A DNA stretch of 8,294 nt. It comes from Clostridium sp. CAG:590. GTDB lineage: Bacteria; Bacillota; Clostridia; Lachnospirales; Lachnospiraceae. The stretch's first letter is position 1; each line of letters opens with the position of its first letter. Location: the NCBI GenBank assembly GCA_000431135.1, contig HF987763.1:1-8294 (forward strand), read 5' to 3'. The translations under genes were made by a program, and so were the position numbers. Below, one piece after another: positions 1 through 5,119 of the stretch. The notes beneath the pieces are model-generated. The model saw nothing but the letters and a program-made list of their open reading frames with translations, did not search any database and was not told the DNA's origin.

Positions 1-43
1 AATATTTCGCACGTCCGTTACTTATGCTGTGCAAAGGTATAAA

Positions 44-400
44 TTATTTGGTCATTTTGGGCTGGAAGATAAGCGATGCAATATAGGCATAAATCAACGC
101 TGCCGATGTTCCGACCGCCGCCATCTTGAAACCGCCCCGGAAAAGTCCAATAAATCCATCCTGATCGACCGCCTCTTTAATCCCCTTCCAAAGATTATAT
201 CCAAATCCGGTCAGCGGCACGGAAGCTCCGCTTCCCGCAAAGTCAAGAAATGGTTCATATATCTGCAAGGCTCCGAGAATTGCTCCCGTACACACCAAAA
301 TAACCATAATTCTTCCCGGCATTAATTTCGTTTTCTCCATCAAAATCTGAGCCATCGCACAGATCAATCCACCTATCACAAATGCTTTTATATAAGCCAT
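44..400 (-). CDS. spoVAE: Stage V sporulation protein AE (SpoVAE)
   Basis: Small integral membrane protein of the SpoVA complex. In sporulating Firmicutes this complex moves dipicolinic acid (DPA) into the forespore and releases it at germination. The 118-residue product is of normal family length. It starts with the family-like MAYIKAFVIGG segment and has three clear hydrophobic stretches: near the N-terminus (GGLICAMAQILM), in the middle (IMVILVCTGAILGALQIYEPF) and at the C-terminus (AAVGTSAALIYAYIASLIF). A conserved-looking glycine-rich loop (SGASVPLTGFGYNLW) lies between them. The start is set at 400, not 409, because the AAGGAG ribosome site directly touches the ATG at 409 but is 9 nt from the ATG at 400. 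The gene follows spoVAD by about 32 nt and is surely co-transcribed with it. Only 43 nt of the window lie downstream, so whether the operon continues is unknown. Identification is by sequence recognition and is strongly supported by the spoVAD neighbour. Confidence 0.93.
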   Translation of the reverse strand: MAYIKAFVIGGLICAMAQILMEKTKLMPGRIMVILVCTGAILGALQIYEPFLDFAGSGASVPLTGFGYNLWKGIKEAVDQDGFIGLFRGGFKMAAVGTSAALIYAYIASLIFQPKMTK

Positions 401-409
401 ATATTTCAT

Positions 410-415
410 CTCCTT
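410..415 (-). promoter_or_regulatory. Ribosome binding site deciding the spoVAE start
   Basis: AAGGAG on the minus strand. It abuts the ATG at 409 with no spacer, too close to serve it, and sits 9 nt before the in-frame ATG at 400. It therefore favours the shorter, 118-residue protein. Confidence 0.75.
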
Positions 416-432
416 TTCTACAACGCAATAAT

Positions 433-1446
433 TCAGGCTTTTTTCCTTTTTTCAATCACAACTGCATGCGCAATTCCCGGCACGGATTTTCCTTCATTAT
501 AACTGACTGTGGACAACAATGCCCCTGTTGGAACAAACAATATTTTGTTAATCACGCCTTCCCGGATCTCCTTTAAAAGTTTGCCGGCAAGTGTTACAGC
601 GGAGCAGCCACATCCGGAACCACCCGCATGTGTATCCTGTTCCGGATCATCATAGATTTCCATTCCACAATCCATATGCACATTTGATATGTCATATCCC
701 TGATCCTTTAATAGTTTACATAATATTTCTTTTCCCACACTGCCAAGATCGCCTGTAACAATCCGGTCATATTCTTCCGGACGGCAGCCAAAATCCTTAA
801 AATGCTGATAGATCACATCTGCGGCAGCAGGCGCCATACAGGCACCCATATTCAAAGAATCTTTCACCCCATAATCGACCACTTTTCCGGTAGTAATGCC
901 ATTTATCATGACATCCCCATACTCTTTTGACAATACGAAAGCGCCACAGCCTGTCACTGTCCACGTGGATGACATTGGTCTTTGATTACCATACTCTAAC
1001 GGAAATCGAAATTGCTTTTCTGCCCCGCCAAAATGACTGGACGCCGTAGCAAGCACCGTGTCTGCATATCCTGCATGTACCGTCATCGCACCCAGAGAAA
1101 GTGCTTCTCCCATCGTAGAACAGGCTCCATACAATCCAAATAACGGAATATCAAAATCCTTTACACCAAATGTTGTTGCAATCAACTGCCCTAGCAGGTC
1201 ACCCGCAAAGAGATATCGCACATCCTCCGTCTTAATCTTTGCCTTACGCAACGCCAGCAACGAAGTCTGTTTCATCATCTCACTTTCTCCCTCTTCCCAG
1301 GAATCCTTACCAAAGGTAGCATCTTCCACCACCACATCAAATGTATCCTTTAAAGGTCCTTCTCCTTCTTTCGGTCCTACCATACAAGCCGCAGACATAA
1401 TATACACCGGTCGTTCAAACGCAATACTTTGTTTACCTTGCTGCAT
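433..1446 (-). CDS. spoVAD: Stage V sporulation protein AD (SpoVAD), DPA-binding
   Basis: Soluble, thiolase-fold component of the SpoVA DPA channel; family members bind dipicolinic acid at the forespore inner membrane. The 337-residue length is typical. Visible hallmarks, numbered from the upstream ATG at 1449, are the N-terminal PVYIMSAACMVGPKEGEGPL block (14-33), GLYGACSTMGEAL (105-117) with Cys110 at the position of the thiolase nucleophile, the ASSHFGGAEKQFRFPLEYG block (136-154), TGDLGS (232-237) and the C-terminal HAGGSGCGCS glycine/cysteine stretch (274-283). Two adjacent ATGs are possible. GAGGTG lies 2 nt from the ATG at 1449 and 5 nt from the ATG at 1446, so 1446 is chosen. spoVAE follows directly. 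In most Clostridia and Bacilli spoVAC precedes spoVAD. Here the preceding gene is an unrelated CbiT-like ORF with its own terminator, so spoVAD is the first gene of its transcript. Confidence 0.95.
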   Translation of the reverse strand: MQQGKQSIAFERPVYIMSAACMVGPKEGEGPLKDTFDVVVEDATFGKDSWEEGESEMMKQTSLLALRKAKIKTEDVRYLFAGDLLGQLIATTFGVKDFDIPLFGLYGACSTMGEALSLGAMTVHAGYADTVLATASSHFGGAEKQFRFPLEYGNQRPMSSTWTVTGCGAFVLSKEYGDVMINGITTGKVVDYGVKDSLNMGACMAPAAADVIYQHFKDFGCRPEEYDRIVTGDLGSVGKEILCKLLKDQGYDISNVHMDCGMEIYDDPEQDTHAGGSGCGCSAVTLAGKLLKEIREGVINKILFVPTGALLSTVSYNEGKSVPGIAHAVVIEKRKKA

Positions 1447-1451
1447 CATTT

Positions 1452-1457
1452 CACCTC
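1452..1457 (-). promoter_or_regulatory. Ribosome binding site deciding the spoVAD start
   Basis: GAGGTG on the minus strand, 2 nt from the first ATG (1449) and 5 nt from the second (1446). The second is the better-spaced start; the proteins differ by one methionine only. Confidence 0.65.
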
Positions 1458-1471
1458 ATTTTCTTTAACAT

Positions 1472-1521
1472 AAAAAACTGCCACATAAGGAAAATATCTA
1501 TCTTATCTTATGTGACAGTTT
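1472..1521 (-). terminator. Intrinsic terminator of the CbiT-like gene, also the spoVAD leader hairpin
   Basis: Minus-strand arms AAACTGTCACATAAG (1521-1507) and CTTATGTGGCAGTTT (1489-1475) form a 15-bp stem with one U-G wobble and a 17-nt loop. The stem runs into a U tract (1477-1472). Read as plus-strand RNA, the wobble becomes a C-A mismatch and there is no U tract, so it is oriented for the minus strand. It lies 49 nt after the CbiT-like stop codon. It also falls just downstream of the sigma-G-type promoter, so it would form the 5' end of the spoVAD-spoVAE mRNA. Confidence 0.85.
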
Positions 1522-1531
1522 GTTCTTATCT

Positions 1532-1561
1532 TAATATGTGAAATTGTCTGCTATTCTATGC
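1532..1561 (-). promoter_or_regulatory. Candidate sigma-G (forespore) promoter of spoVAD-spoVAE
   Basis: On the minus strand, GCATA (1561-1557) and CATATTA (1538-1532) are separated by 18 nt. This matches the known Bacillus sigma-G pattern (about GHATR, 18 nt, CATNNTA), and spoVA is a known sigma-G regulon member. Predicted transcription starts near 1525, right at the edge of the hairpin at 1472-1521. The match to expected biology makes it likely, but it is a short-motif call. Confidence 0.65.
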
Positions 1562-1570
1562 AAATATATA

Positions 1571-2485
1571 TTAATCTGCCGGTGTTCCACTGATCATCCA
1601 CGGCGATGGCTGTGCAACCATCACACTTCTCTTGTCAGTCTTAGATACTGAAATCTGCAGTACTTCTGTATCTTCGATATGATATTTTGCAAAAATGTTC
1701 TTAATATTTACTAACATATTCAGCTCTAAGGTATATACAATGAACTGCATTTTCGGATTCACTTCCAGCAACGTCCTGATCTCATCCTCTAACCGCTTGG
1801 ATGCAACAATAAATGCCAGTCTCGGTGTTGGAACATTTGCCATGTTCTCCTTGGTCACACCGGAAATGATCTCAATATTATGAACTCCAAACTTGCTGAC
1901 ATTATCCTGCAAAGCACGCATGTCTCTCGCATCCGGTTCTACTGCGATGATCGTTCCCTCACTTGCTTCAATCGCAGCTTCAATGGCTATACTCTCGCCA
2001 CTGACAATACAGATTGTATCTCCCACATCACATGAAAGCATATTCATGATCACGGCACGAATCTCATGACCTACATAATTGACAGAGCCTTTGGAAAAGA
2101 ACTCATTCTTAATACCATACCGCGATGCCTCTCTTGTATTCTCATTGATAATAAATATAACCGTAGGTTCCGCAATCTTGCAGTCCATCATCTCTTTGAC
2201 TTTGCATGTCTCGACTTCGTCACTTGCTGCAACGCCCTTACCAAGCCACATGTCATAATCACCATAGCCGCCTTCCCACAATTCATAAAACAGCTCCGGC
2301 TGACTCTCATCTGCAAAGATCATAACTCTCTTATGTGTCTCGATCGTCGGCAATACGTTCTTCTTCTTGCCACAAATGTTCAAAATCTTAATCTTCTCCG
2401 GACTTACCTCCATTCGATCCGCAAAATTCCCTACCCACGCCAGCATTTCATTGTTGTTGTACACTTTCATTCCACTTGATTCCAT
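1571..2485 (-). CDS. Divergent CbiE/CbiT-like protein, probably non-catalytic
   Basis: 304 residues. CbiE and CbiT are SAM-dependent methyltransferases acting on precorrins in cobalamin synthesis, often fused as CobL/CbiET. Residues about 50-125 resemble only the C-terminal half of CbiE (HKRVMIFADE, then a GDYDMWLGKG and DEVETCKVKEM block, then TVIFIINEN). Residues about 133-300 resemble CbiT (GHEIRAVIMNML, EAAIEASEGTIIAVEPD, NVSKFGVHNIEIISG, and the C-terminal SPWMISG). The CbiE N-terminal half with its SAM site is absent. The CbiT glycine loop, normally like DIGAGTGSVSIEAA, reads ICIVSGESIAIEAA. The first 30 residues have no recognised match. The GTG at 2491 is only 3 nt from GGGAGG, while the ATG at 2485 is 9 nt away and is chosen. 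Own promoter and terminator, no cobalamin genes nearby. The intact frame argues against a pseudogene. Function unknown; it could be a repurposed ligand-binding or scaffold protein. Confidence 0.7.
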   Translation of the reverse strand: MESSGMKVYNNNEMLAWVGNFADRMEVSPEKIKILNICGKKKNVLPTIETHKRVMIFADESQPELFYELWEGGYGDYDMWLGKGVAASDEVETCKVKEMMDCKIAEPTVIFIINENTREASRYGIKNEFFSKGSVNYVGHEIRAVIMNMLSCDVGDTICIVSGESIAIEAAIEASEGTIIAVEPDARDMRALQDNVSKFGVHNIEIISGVTKENMANVPTPRLAFIVASKRLEDEIRTLLEVNPKMQFIVYTLELNMLVNIKNIFAKYHIEDTEVLQISVSKTDKRSVMVAQPSPWMISGTPAD

Positions 2486-2494
2486 AATCACATA

Positions 2495-2500
2495 CCTCCC
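2495..2500 (-). promoter_or_regulatory. Ribosome binding site deciding the CbiT-like start
   Basis: GGGAGG on the minus strand, 3 nt from a possible GTG (2491) and 9 nt from the in-frame ATG (2485). The ATG start is preferred on both codon and spacing. An out-of-frame ATG at 2493 meets a stop codon at once. Confidence 0.75.
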
Positions 2501-2560
2501 AAAACATATCCGACTTTTCTCCCATAATCAAAAAAGTCTTCATCCCGTAACATCTATTAT

Positions 2561-2589
2561 ATTGTACCATATATCTGCCTTACAAACAA
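2561..2589 (-). promoter_or_regulatory. Sigma-A promoter of the CbiT-like gene
   Basis: On the minus strand, TTGTTT (2589-2584), a 17-nt spacer and TACAAT (2566-2561), preceded by TGG, which gives an extended -10 (TGnTACAAT). It lies in the 125-bp gap after the ATPase gene and leaves a leader of about 70 nt. No clear U-tailed terminator follows the ATPase, so some read-through from it is also possible. Confidence 0.6.
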
Positions 2590-2610
2590 TGAATAACCTA
2601 TATTCAACAT

Positions 2611-4317
2611 CTACATTTTTATCAAATTACGGCACCGATTCAGCATTGCATAGATCTCCTGTTTTCTAGGCAGTACCATATTCCCCGGCACTGCATTTCC
2701 GCAAAATGCCGCAAAACCTTTCTTCTCCATCTGCTGATATAATTTCTCCACGCCAGCCTGTAACGTTGTCTTTCCCTCAAAAACATGCAGCTTCATATAT
2801 TTGAGAATACATACCAATGCATTTAACTGTTCCACATCCACAAGCTGTTCCACATAGCGCAGATCTACTGTCTCTTTATTGATTGAGATTCCATCCTTTC
2901 CCATCGTCTTCATCTTAATCCGATTGTCTTTTTGAAATGCAATATCCGCCTTAACAATACGCTTCATATCCGGTTTATCCGAATGAAGTACTTGTTCTGT
3001 TGGCATTGGAAAACTCTCCGCCTCCTTTTTGGCAAATGCCGTAATCTCCATCGGTTCATACCGGTTCATCTGTAAGATTGTATCTGCCTTATGAAAATAT
3101 GATCCACAGCTTCCCGCAACTAAGATTGTGGAGATTCCATAGCTTTCATACAATTCCCGTACCCGGTCAATAAATGGAATGATCGGTTCCACATCCCGCT
3201 GCACAACCCGTTGCATCAATTCATCCCGTATCATGAAATTCGTCGCACTCGTATCTTCATCAATCAGAAACACAGAAGAACCCATCTCGATCGCTTCTAC
3301 TGTATTCGCCGCCTGCGACGTGCTTCCACTGGCATCCTCTGTATAAAAAGAAAGTGTATCTTTTCCATTTGGAAGATTGCGGATAAACATAGAAATATCT
3401 ACATTCTGTATACTTCTTCCATCCTCTGCCCGCAGCTTCATAGCCGAATCATCTGTGATCACATATTCTCTTCCATCTCCTGCAATATGATTATATACAC
3501 CTAGTTCTAATGCTTTCAGTAACGTAGACTTGCCATGATAGCCGCCGCCCACAATTAACGTTACCCCTTTACGGATTCCCATTCCCTTTATCTTTCCCTT
3601 ATGTGGAAGATCCATCGTAACTTCCATGCTGTCTGGCGACTGAAATGTTACCGCATCTTTCATTGGAAGCATTGATACTCCTGACTTTCGTGGTAATACC
3701 GCTCCATTTGCTACAAATGCCACCAAACCCTGTTCTGTCAACTGTTCACGGATATAATGCTGATCTTCCGCAAGATCCGCAGCATTCTGCAACTCTTCCG
3801 GTGTATAGGCACCCGCATACAAAGTCTGTTTCACACAAACCGGAAGAAACTCAAACAGAATCTTCTCCAATTCCTTCGCATTAATTGTTCTCCCATTTGC
3901 CGGAAATCCAACTTCCATCCGTACAGTAACCGATCCGTCCTTTTCATCTATCATACATGCGCTGCGTTGTAATATCTCCTGTCCCGGAGTACTTACATTG
4001 AGTAGTCCACTCTTTCCGGAACCTTTTGCTTTAAAAGAATAATTGCGTACCTTTCCCGCAAGTTTCCGTAATATTGCATCCTCTAATGCAATCCGTTTCC
4101 ATGATGTATTATATAGCTCCGGACGAAATGCTGCCTGTCTTCCACTTACGATCACACTAACTTTTGACGGTGCAGCAAACGGATCTCCCTGCACATGGTC
4201 AATCGATAATATATATCCTGCAAATTGATATTGTCCCCTTGTATCTTTATACGCCGGATAACCTTTGTGATCGATCCGGTGTAAACATTCTCTTAAATCA
4301 TTGTCCCTTAGCATCAT
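2611..4317 (-). CDS. PF09818-family P-loop ATPase (MRB1590-like)
   Basis: 568 residues, full length for a widespread bacterial family of ABC-class ATPases. Its best-studied relative is trypanosome MRB1590, an RNA-binding protein of the RNA-editing machinery; the bacterial role is not established. Order: N-terminal domain (about 1-245, with GDPFAAPS at 44-51), Walker A GGGYHGKST (257-265), signature-like ASGSTSQAANTVEAIE (329-344), Walker B VFLIDEDTSATNFMIRD (349-365), a conserved AGSCGSYFHKADTILQM segment (401-417), and a C-terminal domain to 568 ending in NRCRNLIKM. All ATP-site motifs look intact. The ATG at 4317 lies 8 nt after AAAGGA; a second ATG directly follows it. The gene is transcribed divergently from the marR gene, 196 nt apart, with operator-like repeats between, so control by that MarR protein is plausible. 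Some databases mislabel this family as an isopentenyl-diphosphate isomerase; nothing here supports that. Confidence 0.9.
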   Translation of the reverse strand: MMLRDNDLRECLHRIDHKGYPAYKDTRGQYQFAGYILSIDHVQGDPFAAPSKVSVIVSGRQAAFRPELYNTSWKRIALEDAILRKLAGKVRNYSFKAKGSGKSGLLNVSTPGQEILQRSACMIDEKDGSVTVRMEVGFPANGRTINAKELEKILFEFLPVCVKQTLYAGAYTPEELQNAADLAEDQHYIREQLTEQGLVAFVANGAVLPRKSGVSMLPMKDAVTFQSPDSMEVTMDLPHKGKIKGMGIRKGVTLIVGGGYHGKSTLLKALELGVYNHIAGDGREYVITDDSAMKLRAEDGRSIQNVDISMFIRNLPNGKDTLSFYTEDASGSTSQAANTVEAIEMGSSVFLIDEDTSATNFMIRDELMQRVVQRDVEPIIPFIDRVRELYESYGISTILVAGSCGSYFHKADTILQMNRYEPMEITAFAKKEAESFPMPTEQVLHSDKPDMKRIVKADIAFQKDNRIKMKTMGKDGISINKETVDLRYVEQLVDVEQLNALVCILKYMKLHVFEGKTTLQAGVEKLYQQMEKKGFAAFCGNAVPGNMVLPRKQEIYAMLNRCRNLIKM

Positions 4318-4378
4318 GCATACCTTCCTTTATAAAATATATCATTACCTCAATCTATTCTAACAAGTTTCTTCTGCC

Positions 4379-4407
4379 ATTTTACTTTTTTCAATATGTT
4401 GTGTCAA
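4379..4407 (-). promoter_or_regulatory. Sigma-A promoter of the ATPase gene
   Basis: On the minus strand, a perfect TTGACA (4407-4402), a 17-nt spacer and TAAAAT (4384-4379). This is a near-consensus promoter giving a leader of about 55 nt. Its -35 box lies inside the small palindrome at 4398-4408. Confidence 0.8.
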
Positions 4408-4408
4408 C
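4398..4408. promoter_or_regulatory. Operator-like palindrome over the ATPase -35 box
   Basis: GTTG-TGT-CAAC, 4-bp arms around 3 nt, embedded in a TGTTG...CAAC context like that of the larger palindrome at 4467-4482. A protein bound here would block the ATPase promoter. The arms are short and may simply reflect the TTGACA box. Confidence 0.35.
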
Positions 4409-4431
4409 TTACCATTCCCTAGCCCTTTTCA

Positions 4432-4460
4432 TTGACAAAACAACCTCTATCTGTTATTCT
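4432..4460 (+). promoter_or_regulatory. Sigma-A promoter of marR
   Basis: TTGACA (4432-4437), a 17-nt spacer and TATTCT (4455-4460). Predicted start is near 4467, which coincides with the palindrome at 4467-4482. The -35 region TTGACAAAACAA recurs with one mismatch as TTGACAAATCAA 37 bp downstream. Confidence 0.75.
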
Positions 4461-4466
4461 ATATCC

Positions 4467-4482
4467 TGTTGACAAATCAACA
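4467..4482. promoter_or_regulatory. Candidate MarR operator at the marR transcription start
   Basis: TGTTGA-CAAA-TCAACA, a perfect 6-bp inverted repeat of 16 bp total, the usual size and symmetry for a MarR-dimer site. It sits on the predicted start of marR, fitting autorepression. Binding by this MarR protein is inference. Confidence 0.5.
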
Positions 4483-4513
4483 TTTAATTATAGCGATATA
4501 TTGGGGGACTATC

Positions 4514-4960
4514 ATGATCGATCGTTTTGAATTATTTACAACCACCATTACACAGATATATAAGAATTTACAACGAATTAAGATGCAGGAAATGTCAGGC
4601 TTTGAACTGCGCGGAACCTATGCAATGTGTATGTTTGAATTAAACCGGAACCCGGAAGGATTAACCATCACACAACTGAGTCAGCTCTGCGGGGAAGACA
4701 AAGCCGCAATATCCCGTACGGTTTCCGAATTAGTGAAACGTGGGCTGGTCACAAGTAACAATAATAAGAAATACCGCGCACCTCTCATTCTCACAAAAGA
4801 GGGAAAGGAAACCGCCTGCAAGATTGATACATTAGCTTCAACCGCCGTAGAAGCCGGCAGCAACGGTCTCACCACTGAGGAAATTAAGATCTTCTATAAA
4901 GCCCTTACCACGATTTCCAATAATCTGAACAATTATCTGGTAGATACGCCGGACGAATAA
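4514..4960 (+). CDS. MarR-family transcriptional regulator
   Basis: 148-residue winged-helix DNA-binding protein of the normal MarR size; such proteins act as dimers, usually repressors relieved by small ligands or oxidation. The helix-turn-helix is at about 50-80 (LTITQLSQLCGEDKAAISRTV then SELVKRGLVT). The wing and following strand are at about 81-98 (NNNKKYRAPLILTKEG), and helical dimerisation segments lie at both ends. The usual acidic/arginine pair of the wing (D-x-R) is replaced by an asparagine/lysine-rich NNNKK. One cysteine is in the HTH turn (CGEDK) and two others are in the flanking helices, but there is no obvious redox pair. An in-frame TTG at 4469 would add 15 residues but lies inside the operator palindrome without a ribosome site. 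The ATG at 4514 has GGGGGA 5 nt upstream and is chosen. It is divergent from the PF09818 ATPase gene, its most likely target besides itself. The ligand is unknown. Confidence 0.88.
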   Translation: MIDRFELFTTTITQIYKNLQRIKMQEMSGFELRGTYAMCMFELNRNPEGLTITQLSQLCGEDKAAISRTVSELVKRGLVTSNNNKKYRAPLILTKEGKETACKIDTLASTAVEAGSNGLTTEEIKIFYKALTTISNNLNNYLVDTPDE

Positions 4961-4981
4961 CTGATAACATATATAGTCTTC

Positions 4982-5009
4982 AAAACTGTTACACTCCGTA
5001 GCAGTTTTT
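4982..5009 (+). terminator. Intrinsic terminator of marR
   Basis: AAAACTGTTAC (4982-4992), ACTCC loop and GTAGCAGTTTT (4998-5008) form an 11-bp stem with one U-G wobble, followed by U then AUUAUAUU. It begins 21 nt after the marR stop. Its stem core CTGTTAC...GTAGCAG resembles those of the two minus-strand gene-end terminators here. Confidence 0.8.
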
Positions 5010-5055
5010 ATTATATTCCATAATAATACACATCTTCATCACAAAGCCTTCATTG

Positions 5056-5089
5056 AAAAGAACCTGCCACATAATGTGACAGGTTCTTT
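5056..5089 (-). terminator. Intrinsic terminator of glnN
   Basis: Minus-strand arms AAAGAACCTGTCACA and TGTGGCAGGTTCTTT form a 15-bp stem with one U-G wobble and a UUA loop, ending in a short U run. It starts 30 nt after the glnN stop. The plus-strand reading has a C-A mismatch at the wobble position, so it is built mainly for glnN, although it might also stop read-through from marR. Confidence 0.85.
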
Positions 5090-5119
5090 CTATACTTATA
5101 TACTCTTTGAAAATATCTA

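Noticed and set aside
1..43. Imperfect hairpin (TTTGCAC...GTGCGAAA) after spoVAE, considered as the operon terminator
   Set aside because: Bulged short stem with a 16-nt loop, no real U tract, and cut close to the window edge; cannot be decided here.
1058..1468. 136-codon open frame on the plus strand antisense to spoVAD
   Set aside because: Shadow frame across conserved spoVAD codons that runs into the terminator region; no start signals.
2512..2538. Inverted repeat GACTTTT...AAAAGTC in the CbiT-like leader, considered as a terminator for the ATPase gene
   Set aside because: Weak AT-rich 7-bp stem with a 13-nt loop and no U tract after it; it also lies downstream of the next promoter.
4469..4513. 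TTG start adding 15 residues to the MarR protein
   Set aside because: It lies within the operator-like palindrome at the predicted transcription start, without a ribosome site; the ATG at 4514 fits the family length.
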